From: a virus
Virus record (IMG/VR): IMGVR_UViG_3300025141_000046
Span: 1 to 64,000 of that record
DNA length: 64,000 bases
Reading direction: 5' to 3' (one strand)
Part shown: positions 10,017 through 19,744 of the stretch, piece after piece
Numbering within the stretch: the stretch's first letter is position 1
Layout: each line of letters opens with the position of its first letter
The notes under the pieces: model-generated
Told to the model about the DNA's origin: nothing
What the model saw: the letters and a program-made list of their open reading frames with translations, nothing else
Database searches by the model: none
Made by a program: the position numbers and the translations under genes

Positions 10017-10820
10017 TCATTCCGGCCAAAAAAAGTTGGCGCCAATAGGAAGCGCCACCTCCCCTTGATGCATGCACTCTGGACACTTCATTAGCACATT
10101 CATATCAATCCCTGGCTCATTATTATTAATAAAATTTCTTAAAGACTTAGAGTCTCGTGCAGGCATCTTTCCAATAAACTGACGAATTGCATTGCCATCA
10201 GTAACACCATCAATTGCAACAATTTGGTATTCTAGTCTAGAAGTTACATCTCTGTCCACACCTTGCCCGCGTGTCATTTTTTTCATTCTGGTGATCATCG
10301 TTGTTCTTTCAGCTTCTTCCTTTCCAGTTAAGAATTTAAAGTGAACTGTCTTTCCTGTCACGGGAAGTGAAAACTCAAAAACATTTCCATCGCTACCGAC
10401 GGGTTCAAGGTCAAGCCGTCTAATTGAAAGGTCAGCCAGATTATAATCCTGAATGCTTCTTGCTGTACACTTTGGACAAGACGTATTAACACTATAGGCA
10501 GCTCCGTAACCTGTGATTCGAATTGCAATCATGATAGCATTTCGATCACCTGACAACAGGTCATCGGGATTTACATTTTTATCCAGGACACACGAAGAAA
10601 GAAGTGCTGATATTACTTTGCCCTGCTTGATTAGTGCAGATGACATTAAAATATCCTCTTCTCTCGCGGTCATTGATTTTATCTGAACAGTTTTTAAGTT
10701 ATGGAGGGGAGAATCTGAAGAATACACTTTTCCCTGCGAGGGTATGGGAACTGATTCAACGGGAACCTCCCAGTCGAATCTTTCTTTAACAATATCTTGC
10801 CTCTCTATAAGGTCACTCAT
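10017..10820 (-). CDS. Baseplate hub protein, T4 gp26-like, with zinc-binding cysteines
   Basis: A 267-residue protein with an ATG start and Shine-Dalgarno TAGGAG. It has the arrangement of the T4 baseplate hub family (gp26-like): an early VPIPSQGKVY, then MTAREEDILMSSALIKQGKV, an alpha-helical middle, and two Cys pairs, C115-x-x-C118 and C246-x-x-C249, that look like one split zinc site. T4 gp26 is 208 aa; this one is somewhat longer. It sits after the tube gene and a terminator and before the chaperone and tape measure, so it probably starts a baseplate transcription unit. In other phages this family acts in hub and tape-measure assembly. Confidence 0.7.
   Translation of the reverse strand: MSDLIERQDIVKERFDWEVPVESVPIPSQGKVYSSDSPLHNLKTVQIKSMTAREEDILMSSALIKQGKVISALLSSCVLDKNVNPDDLLSGDRNAIMIAIRITGYGAAYSVNTSCPKCTARSIQDYNLADLSIRRLDLEPVGSDGNVFEFSLPVTGKTVHFKFLTGKEEAERTTMITRMKKMTRGQGVDRDVTSRLEYQIVAIDGVTDGNAIRQFIGKMPARDSKSLRNFINNNEPGIDMNVLMKCPECMHQGEVALPIGANFFWPE
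10028..10034 (-). other. Seven-T run in overlap of hub gene and chaperone frame (possible slippery site)
   Basis: On the coding strand seven T residues occur four codons before the stop of the gp26-like gene, where the frame of the following chaperone-like gene is already open. The second frame is +1 (equivalent to -2) relative to the first. Programmed frameshifts are known in genes just upstream of tape measures (lambda G-T is -1, Mu-type is -2). The site is seen; its use is inference. Confidence 0.3.
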
Positions 10821-10863
10821 TTACTATCTCCTACTATGAAAAGTACACAAACTTACCGTGCGT

Positions 10864-10900
10864 GTAAATAAAAATAAAAGCCCTGCTTTGGGCAGGGCTT
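10864..10900 (-). terminator. Rho-independent terminator after the tail tube gene
   Basis: A stem of seven G/C-rich base pairs (10880-10886 with 10892-10898), extended by two A-T pairs, encloses a five-base loop. On the minus strand it is followed by a T-rich run down to 10864. It lies 25 bases past the tube stop and before the hub gene, so it should end or thin the sheath-tube transcript. Confidence 0.85.
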
Positions 10901-10924
10901 AAATATTTTCCTAATATAAACTTT

Positions 10925-11416
10925 TTAGTACTGCAAGATGCAGTTATCATATCTTAGAGTCAAATCAATAGTTACGGGCGTGTTGTCCGTATCGTATGTA
11001 AGAGTCTGAAAGTTTACTGAGTTGATCATGGTACCTTTCATGTCCCAGTGCTCTACAACAGTTCCTATCGGATCTAGAAGTTTAATTTGAATATCTCTCT
11101 TGTAAAAGTCAGCATATCCTGCTCTTCCAGACACTGATTCGTAATGAGTTCTGATCCACTCCATAACCTGCTGGGCACCAGATGGTGCTATCGGGTCATA
11201 AAGGGTGATGCTCATTGTCTGAAATTGCATCCTTCCACTCAAGTATCTGTATGAGTTAATAAAAGGAATCGGAAGTTCCTGAAACTGCATTTGCGGTCTA
11301 GCAGCAGTTTTCATTAGGAATGAATCAATACCCTCTATGGCGAAAACCCACCGGAACTGACGCTTGGGTTCGAACTTGTTAGGTAGCATTTCGCTAACTG
11401 AAAGTGTTTCTGCCAT
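10925..11416 (-). CDS. Tail tube protein, gp19-like
   Basis: A 163-residue protein, the same length as T4 gp19. It has the tail-tube pattern: an N-terminal FRWVFAIEGIDSFLMKTAARP strand region, then SGRMQFQTMSITLYDPIAPS, then a C-terminal beta part with TIDLTLRYDNCILQY. It starts at ATG with GGAG ten bases upstream. Tube subunits stack as hexameric rings around the tape measure to form the rigid inner tube that the contracting sheath drives into the host. It lies directly after two sheath genes, as in T4 (18 then 19), and is followed by a strong terminator. Only one tube gene is seen for two sheath genes. Confidence 0.88.
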   Translation of the reverse strand: MAETLSVSEMLPNKFEPKRQFRWVFAIEGIDSFLMKTAARPQMQFQELPIPFINSYRYLSGRMQFQTMSITLYDPIAPSGAQQVMEWIRTHYESVSGRAGYADFYKRDIQIKLLDPIGTVVEHWDMKGTMINSVNFQTLTYDTDNTPVTIDLTLRYDNCILQY

Positions 11417-11465
11417 TTGAATAATCTCCTAGTGTTTCAATCTATAAGTATAACGTTGTTTTATT

Positions 11466-14400
11466 TTAAACACTGTCAAAATTACCTGCGTTAGCAACAG
11501 TAAAATCAAGTGCAATAAACTCTGCTGTCCGAGTGGGCTGCAGATAAATCTTTCCTCTAATTGTGTTATTTTCAATGTCCGCTTGTGTGGTTGTGGTTGT
11601 ATCAATAATAACCTTGTACCTATCAACTCCGCCATTGTCCTGAATTGTCTGCATGATTGGCTTAACTAGTGCATTAAATCTATCAAGCGTTTCCTGCCTG
11701 TTGGGCTCAAAGAGTAGTGAATTAGCAATATTCTTAACTTTTCGTCTGATATCAATCAATAGTCTTCTAACATTGATTCTATCTAGTGCAGATGCATTTG
11801 CCATCAGCGTTTTTTGACCCCAGACAACCGGGTCCTGTCCGACAAACTCAACAAGAGGATTAATTCTCTCTTCATACAGTTTATCTAAGTCATCCCTTTC
11901 AAGGGGAAGTGTGCATGCACTAATGCTAGCGTCTAGCCTTGCTCTTGAAAAACCTGCAGGTGCGTTAAAAGGTTGACCGTAGTAATCATTTCTTGACATT
12001 GCTCCCATGACTGCGACGCTTGGAGGAGCAACTTGCTCTCCTGACCCGTAGCCTATATCAATTACGACATCTGGATAATAAGCAGCTGCAAAAGAGCTAT
12101 CGAGACCCCTAGCAGCAAATCCTGCAGCAGTGTATGTTACACTTGGAATTATTACAGAGCCATCAGCTGCCACTGACCCAGTCATGACAACATTATTCTG
12201 GCTTCTCTGCTCAATATCCATGATATACAAAGCATCAAATCTATTTTCGACTGTACTCATAGCATAGTCAGTAACACTTGAGTGTCTAATTCCCGGGATT
12301 GTTAGCAATTTTACGTCAACGTCTGCTTTGACGCCCATGAGATCAAGTGCCTTTCTATATGTTGCAACTGTTGGTCCAGATACACCGCCTTGATTAATAG
12401 AGTCATCCATCTCTCTCTTGCAAGCTGTCGATGTAAAATCAGCCTTGTCGATGTCGAAAATGTCTGTACCGTCGAATCCCCCTTGCATATAGACTGAATA
12501 TTTTGCGAATGTTCTGTTTCCTGACGTCCTAAGATCATTCACATTCAATGCTCTCATTCCAAAACCTGGTGTAATTGAACCTTTTCGAATGTATGATGCG
12601 CTATGCCAGAAATCTGGATCTGCAATGTCGCCACTAGACCCTGTCTTGATTCTGATTCTCTCTAGCGTGAATATATTATTGTTGAATGCGTCGCAATCTA
12701 AAACCGTACCATTAACTGCTGCAGTGCCTGGATTATCTCCAACAGAGAAGTTGAATGCTCCGGGAGAGAAAGATGGGAAGAACTTTGTTTTTGTCACCAG
12801 CGAAAGGTCTTGACCGCCGCCATTTAGGCTTCGAAGCTTAGTTGATCCATAGGGATCTGTAATTAGAACATTTGCAACTCTCATTTCAAATTGAACACCC
12901 CAAAATAAGTTTGCGTTAGCTAGAATATCTGAAGAATCCCCGGGCGTGCCACGTTTGACATCGTCTCTATACCTTATTGGCGGTTCAGTGATCTCCTTAT
13001 ACGGGGTGGTGGGTACCAGGGCTGCGCCTGACTCTAGGTCTGCGAGAGGTCCGCTACCAGATGTTACAAGGTGATCCGGTCCTCTGAATCCCATGGGGAG
13101 TGCATCGTCAGGAACATTTCCCAACTCTAGCGCTTTTGGAATTTCAACTCTAATGAGTGAGGAGTTTCCAGGAAAGTTTCCTTCAACAACAAGCTTCTGG
13201 CTTCCAGCTGCCTGGTCAAAATCGAAGAATACTTGCTGGTCACCAATAACTCTTCCAATATATTTGTCACTGCCCAGATCTAAATTACACCCAAGGTGAC
13301 CCTCGAGAACTGCTGGAGAATCATCTGTATCATCAAATTCTCTTACAAGAACATCAAAAGTTCCAAACTTATCAGTTGCTGTTGCATTAGCAGGTGAAAT
13401 ATTTACAATAGAGATCTTATACTTTGATGACGGTATTGCACCGTCACCGCGAGCTTTGATTCTAAATAAGTTGTACTTAGTACCTCCAAAATCTTGAGAT
13501 ATAAAGTGAGGTGTTTTTGCTGCAGTAAATCTTTCCTGGAATGATTCGTAGTTAGGAGATACCCCAGCTGTATATGTGTCTCTTGCTTGAGAACCCGTTG
13601 TGATAAATCCGACATCCTCGAGCCTCGAATCTCCGGTGCCCTCTACATCAGCATGGAGAACAACACCGCTACCCGTAATTATAGCAAACCCTGGCGCTAG
13701 ATCATACCAGCTATATAGACAATGACCTTTTTTCTGAAGGAGTGTGGGGTCCTTATTGAGCTTCGTTGGAAAATACATCCCTGAATTTGAATCAAATGAT
13801 GCTGTAATTACATTACTGTTTCCACCATTTGGAATGTGACCGTTAAGAAGCAGTACGAACTCACCATCATGGACCTTGACAGATCCGCTCATCCCACCTT
13901 TCACTGATGCTGCACCCGGGATGGCCTCGTCTGTAACACTGGGTGCATTGGAATTTACTGCATGTGAACATGACAACTGAGGAATGACACCAGAAGGTGC
14001 CATCAATACACCTCTTAAAATAGGGGCAGAGCGGTTTTCTCCAACTATCTGAATATTAGCATCTGAAAATACAGTACTGCCAGCTGACTCTGACATGAAG
14101 CATCCCATGAAATATGTTCTACCTGGTGGAGCGTACGGGTGGGCCAAGCCCACTGCACTGGGATTTGCACCCACAATGCCATCATTTTGAACTAAGTTTG
14201 ATCCAACAGCAAATCCAGCCCGAGTTACCTTTCCAGTTGATGTGCTGCGCTGGTTTCCATCACCAACACCCAATACTCTAAGGTATGTTAGTGCTGTCGC
14301 ATTTCTTAAAAATGTATAAACAGCCATGGGACCGTAGATATCAGGCGGTGTTCTCCCTAGTGTTGCTGCATCAAATTGTGGTGCACCAAAGACGGCTGTA

Positions 14401-14561
14401 TAATCACTAAACGTCCCAAGTGTAATTGGGACAAATGCTGGGCCGTCCGTTGCGACACCTATCACCCCTGCAGGGACACCCATTGGGCCTGTTAGCGTAG
14501 GCTGTGATAGATCCGTCTCGGTGGAAAAAACTCCAGCGCTTTTGTAAACTTTTTCTGACAT
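11466..14561 (-). CDS. Tail sheath protein, paralogue B (gp18-like, enlarged)
   Basis: A 1031-residue protein with an ATG start and GGAG upstream. The N-terminus (KSAGVFSTETDLSQ, then GVPAGVIGVATDGPAFVP) and the C-terminus (a helical region rich in Arg/Asn, then IENNTIRGKIYLQPTRTAEF) are the conserved ends of contractile sheath proteins. T4 gp18 is 659 aa, so about 370 residues are extra, mostly in a beta-rich middle likely to face outward. The next upstream gene is a second full-length sheath of similar build, so the two arose by duplication. It probably polymerises around the tube and contracts on infection. Whether both are used in one tail is unknown. Confidence 0.85.
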   Translation of the reverse strand: MSEKVYKSAGVFSTETDLSQPTLTGPMGVPAGVIGVATDGPAFVPITLGTFSDYTAVFGAPQFDAATLGRTPPDIYGPMAVYTFLRNATALTYLRVLGVGDGNQRSTSTGKVTRAGFAVGSNLVQNDGIVGANPSAVGLAHPYAPPGRTYFMGCFMSESAGSTVFSDANIQIVGENRSAPILRGVLMAPSGVIPQLSCSHAVNSNAPSVTDEAIPGAASVKGGMSGSVKVHDGEFVLLLNGHIPNGGNSNVITASFDSNSGMYFPTKLNKDPTLLQKKGHCLYSWYDLAPGFAIITGSGVVLHADVEGTGDSRLEDVGFITTGSQARDTYTAGVSPNYESFQERFTAAKTPHFISQDFGGTKYNLFRIKARGDGAIPSSKYKISIVNISPANATATDKFGTFDVLVREFDDTDDSPAVLEGHLGCNLDLGSDKYIGRVIGDQQVFFDFDQAAGSQKLVVEGNFPGNSSLIRVEIPKALELGNVPDDALPMGFRGPDHLVTSGSGPLADLESGAALVPTTPYKEITEPPIRYRDDVKRGTPGDSSDILANANLFWGVQFEMRVANVLITDPYGSTKLRSLNGGGQDLSLVTKTKFFPSFSPGAFNFSVGDNPGTAAVNGTVLDCDAFNNNIFTLERIRIKTGSSGDIADPDFWHSASYIRKGSITPGFGMRALNVNDLRTSGNRTFAKYSVYMQGGFDGTDIFDIDKADFTSTACKREMDDSINQGGVSGPTVATYRKALDLMGVKADVDVKLLTIPGIRHSSVTDYAMSTVENRFDALYIMDIEQRSQNNVVMTGSVAADGSVIIPSVTYTAAGFAARGLDSSFAAAYYPDVVIDIGYGSGEQVAPPSVAVMGAMSRNDYYGQPFNAPAGFSRARLDASISACTLPLERDDLDKLYEERINPLVEFVGQDPVVWGQKTLMANASALDRINVRRLLIDIRRKVKNIANSLLFEPNRQETLDRFNALVKPIMQTIQDNGGVDRYKVIIDTTTTTQADIENNTIRGKIYLQPTRTAEFIALDFTVANAGNFDSV

Positions 14562-14595
14562 CTAAATGAACTCCATTCTATAACTTAATTATCGT

Positions 14596-17500
14596 CTAAA
14601 CGAAATCTACACCTGCATTTGTGATGATAAAGTCAATTGCTATGAATTCAACAGCACGTGTTGGAACTATGACAATACGACCATTGAGAATATTGTTCTC
14701 AATATCAAGATCTGTATTGTTTGAAGAATCCATGACAATTCTAAATTGATCAATACCTTGTTGTGTCTGGATACTTGCCAGCAGCGGTGTAACCTCGGCG
14801 ACAAATCTTGCTCTTGTTGCTGGTGTATTTTGCTCAAAGACTAACTTCGTTGCCACATCACCAACAACTCTCTTGACCTCAAGCAACATCCTTCTAACAT
14901 TAACTCTATCTAGAGAGCTCCTTAGAGCCTGCAGCGTCTTCTGGCCAAAGATAACGTATCCTGCTCCTGGGAATGATGCGATTGGATTTATTCTATTTTC
15001 GTACAGGTTGTCTCTATTTTCCTGGTTAAGTCTAACATTCGTGTTTGTAACGAAACCTAATGATCCTCTATTGAATCCAGCAGGTGCGAACCACGGATAC
15101 GAAATACTATCTGTATATGCAAGTGCTCCAATAACTGCAACTGACGATGGAACGTCAACTGGCCTGTTATTAATATCATCAAATATTCTAACATCTGGGA
15201 AGTATGCACCGGCATAGTTGTTATCTATTCCTCGTCCTGCGAAGACCGATGCAGTTTTATCGACGCTAGGTCTATTGATGCTATCTCTAAACAATCTTGC
15301 CTGGTCCGCGTCGTAAGAAGGAACGTCAACTATGTAAAATCCCTTACCATAGCTTCCCAGTCTTAGCATTACATAATCTGTCAATGAAGAATCTCTAATT
15401 CCCGGTATGCAGACGATATTCACACGAGATGACACCTCAGATGTCAATATTCTCGCTGACGCTCTGTATGACTGAACTATTGCACTTTTGGCGCCGGCGC
15501 CAAAGTCATTTACTGTCGTATTTAAGCCAATATCCAGTGTTGCCCCGGATGCATATCCGCCTGTATCTGATGAAGATGACTTATCGTTCATCTTCACCAT
15601 GTTTGAATCAAGGATATTAACTCCGTCAAAGCCTCCGTAAATCATATTTGTGAACTTAGTGTAATCAACAAATTTGTTAAAGTACAGTGATGATGTAAGT
15701 GATGCTAGACTAGCAAATGTAAGTCTGTTATTGTACTCTGATCCATCTCTAATTGTATACAGTGCCGGATCCGGAGATCCATCTCTTATGTATGCTGCAT
15801 CAATAATATGATCAGCTGCTGATCCAGTTATCTGTGAAGTTACAGATCCAACAACATCACCCGTATATGATCCTGTTCCGTTATAGAATGCTACTCTTGC
15901 TAGTGTGAACTTGTTATTATTGAATTTATCAGCACCTGAGCCTGTTGTAAAGACGTCTAGCTTTTGTATTCCTAAAAGCTTAGCATACGAAGTTATAAGA
16001 GGGTTAGTAGTTGATCCCAGGTTTGATCTATAGATAGAATCTGTCCTTGTTGAGCTTGAGACTGCAAGGTGCTCAAATTTAACACCCCAGTACAGACTAG
16101 CATCGACAAGCTCTTCATCACCGCTCTGGCCGGTAAAATCTGGAGTTTTATCAAGAATTCCCCTTGTAACTTTAAATCTTAGCGGAACAGGGGGCACGAT
16201 TGATCCTGTCATAGATTTCGCGCCTCTACTTTGCCACAACAATGTGGCGGCTGCGACTGAGCCCGCGCCAGTACAGGCTGACATTCTTCTAGTATTTTGC
16301 GAAGGTACCGATACACCCTTTATTGCAGTACCGTCATCTGTTAGACAATCACTTGTCTTAATCGATGGTAACCCTCTGAATCCGAATGGAAGAGCTGTGA
16401 TAGGAACCTGACCGGCTTCTAGATCGCTGGAAGCAACAACTCTGACCCTGCTAGATTTATTGGGATACCTGCCAGTTACTACAACTCTCTTTTCACTGTC
16501 AATTTGTGCATCGAAGTTGTAAAATGCTTTCATATCACCGATCTTCTTTGCAACGTAGTCAGCACTTTTTGGATTTAAAGTACACCCTGTATATCTCTCA
16601 ATAACTGATATGCTTCTATCACTGTCTGAAAAATCTCGCACCTCAACAGTAAATGTACCATATGGGTCTTGTTCAGGGCTCAGAGGCATTCTGATATCCC
16701 TGATGGATATCTTGAACGATGTATTTGCGACTGCGCCATCAGAAATTGTCTCGATTCTAAACAAGTCGTATTCTTTATCACCGTATGGTTGTGAGATGAA
16801 GAATGTAGAGGTTGGTGTTTGAAATCTTGTATCAAATCTTCCGAATGCATTGTTGAAAGATACAGATGCTCCTAAGCCGCTAGTTGATGAACCTGCTGCT
16901 GAACCTGACATTAGACAGATTGATCCCGTAACCATGGCCCAGGACCTGGCCACAGATCCCCTATCTACCTCTGCCACCTCATTTTCAACTGCAAAGTCTC
17001 CGTAAAGCAAGTGCTGCTCTTTCTGAAAAAGTTGTGGATCAGTATTTAATATCTTTCCTATGTAAGCGTCATTAGCAGGATCTAGTGATGCCGTATATAT
17101 TCTAACTCCAGCAAAGCCATCTGCAGCTGCAAAACTTGATCCCGCTGTGGATGAAAGAACTAGCTTAAATAGACCTGCAGAGGAAGGCTTTGCAACATCA
17201 TTATTTGTTGCAAGTGTCTCTCCATAAGTTGCAGAAGCATATGTAAGCACTTGAAATCTTGATCCAGTAGGAGTCATAAGCACGCCTCTGACAAGATTTA
17301 CAGTTTGATCAGTAAGGGGCATTGAAGCATTGTCTGTAAAAATTGGATATCCCACAGCTTCAGCTCCAGATACATAGTGTCTTGCAGAGATAAACTGTAC
17401 GCAACCTAATTTTCTGCCTTTGTCATATGCTGGACCTTCTGTCCCTGCCGCTCCGTCGGCCCCTTGAATTACAAAACCTGCACTCTTGACAATTCCCGCA

Positions 17501-17805
17501 CCTTCAGTGAGAGTGATGTCTGTAGACGTTATGTTTGCTCCGGCACCTAAAACTCTGACATACGTCAGCGCTGATCGGTGCTTTAAAAACTCATTAACTG
17601 CATAAGGTCCAAACATGTCAGGATCTAGAGATCCAAACTTATTTTCAAACTCTAAAAATGATCCTACAGTTACCGGAACAAATGCTGGTCCCATTCTGGC
17701 AGTTCCTGCAACTCCAGCAGGTACTCCCGAGACCGACGTTTTTGACTGAGATAGATCTATCTCCCTCTCAAAAAACCCGGGTGATTTAAATGTCTGTTCA
17801 GCCAT
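14596..17805 (-). CDS. Tail sheath protein, paralogue A (gp18-like, enlarged)
   Basis: A 1069-residue protein with an ATG start preceded by CAGGAG. It shares with the 1031-aa neighbour the N-terminal sheath motif (GVPAGVAGTARMGPAFVPVT) and the C-terminal pattern IENNILNGRIVIVPTRAVEF. It also shares large parts of the middle, for example YDLFRIETISDGA here against YNLFRIKARGDGA there, and LPFGFRG against LPMGFRG. The similarity runs through the insertion as well, so the enlargement predates the duplication. The gene follows the gp15-like terminator gene. Contractile sheath function is well supported; specialisation between the two copies is open. Confidence 0.87.
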   Translation of the reverse strand: MAEQTFKSPGFFEREIDLSQSKTSVSGVPAGVAGTARMGPAFVPVTVGSFLEFENKFGSLDPDMFGPYAVNEFLKHRSALTYVRVLGAGANITSTDITLTEGAGIVKSAGFVIQGADGAAGTEGPAYDKGRKLGCVQFISARHYVSGAEAVGYPIFTDNASMPLTDQTVNLVRGVLMTPTGSRFQVLTYASATYGETLATNNDVAKPSSAGLFKLVLSSTAGSSFAAADGFAGVRIYTASLDPANDAYIGKILNTDPQLFQKEQHLLYGDFAVENEVAEVDRGSVARSWAMVTGSICLMSGSAAGSSTSGLGASVSFNNAFGRFDTRFQTPTSTFFISQPYGDKEYDLFRIETISDGAVANTSFKISIRDIRMPLSPEQDPYGTFTVEVRDFSDSDRSISVIERYTGCTLNPKSADYVAKKIGDMKAFYNFDAQIDSEKRVVVTGRYPNKSSRVRVVASSDLEAGQVPITALPFGFRGLPSIKTSDCLTDDGTAIKGVSVPSQNTRRMSACTGAGSVAAATLLWQSRGAKSMTGSIVPPVPLRFKVTRGILDKTPDFTGQSGDEELVDASLYWGVKFEHLAVSSSTRTDSIYRSNLGSTTNPLITSYAKLLGIQKLDVFTTGSGADKFNNNKFTLARVAFYNGTGSYTGDVVGSVTSQITGSAADHIIDAAYIRDGSPDPALYTIRDGSEYNNRLTFASLASLTSSLYFNKFVDYTKFTNMIYGGFDGVNILDSNMVKMNDKSSSSDTGGYASGATLDIGLNTTVNDFGAGAKSAIVQSYRASARILTSEVSSRVNIVCIPGIRDSSLTDYVMLRLGSYGKGFYIVDVPSYDADQARLFRDSINRPSVDKTASVFAGRGIDNNYAGAYFPDVRIFDDINNRPVDVPSSVAVIGALAYTDSISYPWFAPAGFNRGSLGFVTNTNVRLNQENRDNLYENRINPIASFPGAGYVIFGQKTLQALRSSLDRVNVRRMLLEVKRVVGDVATKLVFEQNTPATRARFVAEVTPLLASIQTQQGIDQFRIVMDSSNNTDLDIENNILNGRIVIVPTRAVEFIAIDFIITNAGVDFV

Positions 17806-17866
17806 TAAACAAATCTCCTGTTCTACTCTATACAGATATAACTATCTCTTAAGAGACCAAAAATCT

Positions 17867-19069
17867 CTATTCAGATGTAGGTGAATCTAACGTTGTTTCT
17901 AATTCTTTTGAAATTCGTGAACTAGCTACGGTCTCACCTGCCCTTTCGTTCCTTATTATGATCTTAGATACCTTAATCGTATCAGTATTAGTAAAGGGGT
18001 TTGTAATTGTCTCAACGACTTTGGCGGAATCCTGCCCTCTTTTTAATTTTTCCATTCCCTGGGTCTCAATCTCAGATAGCGTAAACTTATTTTGATCCAC
18101 AACATCATCAGGATTCTTATCATCTGTAAAAACAAATCCGCTTGTTTGATTATATCCAAACTCAATTTGTGTAGCAGACTGATATTTTCTAAATGGTGAC
18201 GGGAGACCGTCTTTTTTTGATGAAAATAGATATCCTGGTACATCAATAGTAAAATTGTACTTTATAATTCTTTCATCTTTGGAAAAATCACTAAAATTAT
18301 CAGATGTAGATAGTGGTGACTTAATAAATGCAACGTATTCCATTCCCGACCTAGTTATCATTTGAAATCCTGTATCCTGGCCCGAAAATCTTGTTAGCAT
18401 GATCTCTATCATCTGGTTCATATTTTGAACATACTGCGTCCAAAATACAACCTCGTAAGAAATCATCATAAAAGTAGGATATGGTGCTGTGATAATTTCA
18501 AAAATATTATCTGTTAGGCTATTATCAAGAGTTGCGACTTGCGAATCAGATAGAAGAGATAGATTTTTTCCATTTCTTCTAGTTGTTAACGTACCAGGTT
18601 TTGCAACATTTCCTGGAAAAATATCTTTCTTGTCAAAGTTCTTTCTACTTGAAACGTTTTTCTGACTTTTTATTCCACCCCTGTTGATAATATTTTGATA
18701 ATTTCTGTCCTTGGGAGAGAGCCTCTTTTTAACAACATATAGCGGTTGATCTCTAAAAGCTATGGGTGTTCCGTACCCGCCCTGCCCAGGAGAAAGATCT
18801 ATGCTTTTTCGGTATATCGCTATTACGGGCAATATAATTGCATTATTTCTGTCTCTTATTGGAGAATTTCTCCTAGTCAGGGCGAATCTTTCACCGGTTG
18901 AGAAAACAACGGGAACTTTTGTTGACTGATCGTCTATCTTAACCTGGAGAGGTAATGTTTTATCGAATAAATCAAAAATGGCCCTATCAATATCCTCTAT
19001 TCCAGATGGCGGTAAGTCAAAATCTTCAGCTTCTGGCAAGTTATTTCTATCATCAAATACGTTAGACAA
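17867..19069 (-). CDS. Tail terminator / sheath-stabiliser-like protein (gp3/gp15-like)
   Basis: A 400-residue protein starting with TTG at 19069 just after GAGGTG. An early region has KVPVVFSTGERFALTRR and IILPVIAIYRKS. A middle region reads YPTFMMISYEVVFWTQYVQN with MNQMIEIMLTRF. These fit T4-like tail-completion proteins that cap the tube and sheath and dock to the neck; T4 gp15 is 272 aa. It lies after gp13- and gp14-like genes and before the sheaths, which is the expected neck-to-tail position. The C-terminal 60 residues are charged and repetitive. gp3 and gp15 cannot be told apart from sequence alone here. Confidence 0.6.
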   Translation of the reverse strand: MSNVFDDRNNLPEAEDFDLPPSGIEDIDRAIFDLFDKTLPLQVKIDDQSTKVPVVFSTGERFALTRRNSPIRDRNNAIILPVIAIYRKSIDLSPGQGGYGTPIAFRDQPLYVVKKRLSPKDRNYQNIINRGGIKSQKNVSSRKNFDKKDIFPGNVAKPGTLTTRRNGKNLSLLSDSQVATLDNSLTDNIFEIITAPYPTFMMISYEVVFWTQYVQNMNQMIEIMLTRFSGQDTGFQMITRSGMEYVAFIKSPLSTSDNFSDFSKDERIIKYNFTIDVPGYLFSSKKDGLPSPFRKYQSATQIEFGYNQTSGFVFTDDKNPDDVVDQNKFTLSEIETQGMEKLKRGQDSAKVVETITNPFTNTDTIKVSKIIIRNERAGETVASSRISKELETTLDSPTSE

Positions 19070-19077
19070 ATTTCACC

Positions 19078-19740
19078 TCAATCCTCCCCGTAGAAAGTGG
19101 ATCCCGCTGGGCCCCCTGCCTTCTCTGTTACACCCTTGGGCCCAGTCAATGGTTTATCTAGGACCCCATCTTTCTGAAGGTCTCTGACGTCCCCTGTTAC
19201 ACCCTCCTGATTGTGTGAATATCCACGCTGCTGATAATAATTTTCCTGGACAGCATCGGGATCACTATATCTTTCATCTGTGGGTCCGAATACATGTGTT
19301 TCGAATTGACCTTTTCTTGCCTGCTTGCCTGTTATAGTTATGAACCCCTTGTGCTCAACTTGTCCGTATATTGTATTTGAATCTGGAACTGTAATGATTT
19401 CAAAAAATACAGCACCATAACTAAAAAAATCACCCTCAACGACTTTAATACCTTTATCTATCATATCTCTTTCTTGAACATACGCTTCTATAGTGTAATA
19501 CTCTTCAGTTCCAAACTTATTAGCCCTAATATCTTGAGGCTGGTACTTAACTAGCGCATCTAGCTTAATAGGATTTTCAAAAACTTTTCTTGTTGATTCT
19601 TCATACACATCATGAACATTTGACTTCGTAGTTGAAATAGGGTAGTAGTATATGTGCTGCCCAATAACATCCTTCACCATCTCTTTTGCAAGATCGTTGA
19701 TAAAGTTAATCTCTCTGGGTGAAATGAAAAGTCTACTCAT
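19078..19740 (-). CDS. Neck protein, gp14-like
   Basis: A 220-residue protein with an ATG start. Its first 150 residues follow the gp14 neck pattern: HIYYYPISTTKSNVHDVYEE, then FENPIKLDALVKYQPQDI, then a beta-rich region with a conserved VEGDFFSYGAVFFEI. T4 gp14 is 256 aa and, with gp13, closes the filled head and forms the tail attachment site. The C-terminal 60 residues are Gly/Pro/Gln-rich and probably disordered. It lies four bases after the gp13-like gene and nine bases before the gp15-like gene. Confidence 0.65.
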   Translation of the reverse strand: MSRLFISPREINFINDLAKEMVKDVIGQHIYYYPISTTKSNVHDVYEESTRKVFENPIKLDALVKYQPQDIRANKFGTEEYYTIEAYVQERDMIDKGIKVVEGDFFSYGAVFFEIITVPDSNTIYGQVEHKGFITITGKQARKGQFETHVFGPTDERYSDPDAVQENYYQQRGYSHNQEGVTGDVRDLQKDGVLDKPLTGPKGVTEKAGGPAGSTFYGED

Positions 19741-19744
19741 TAGC

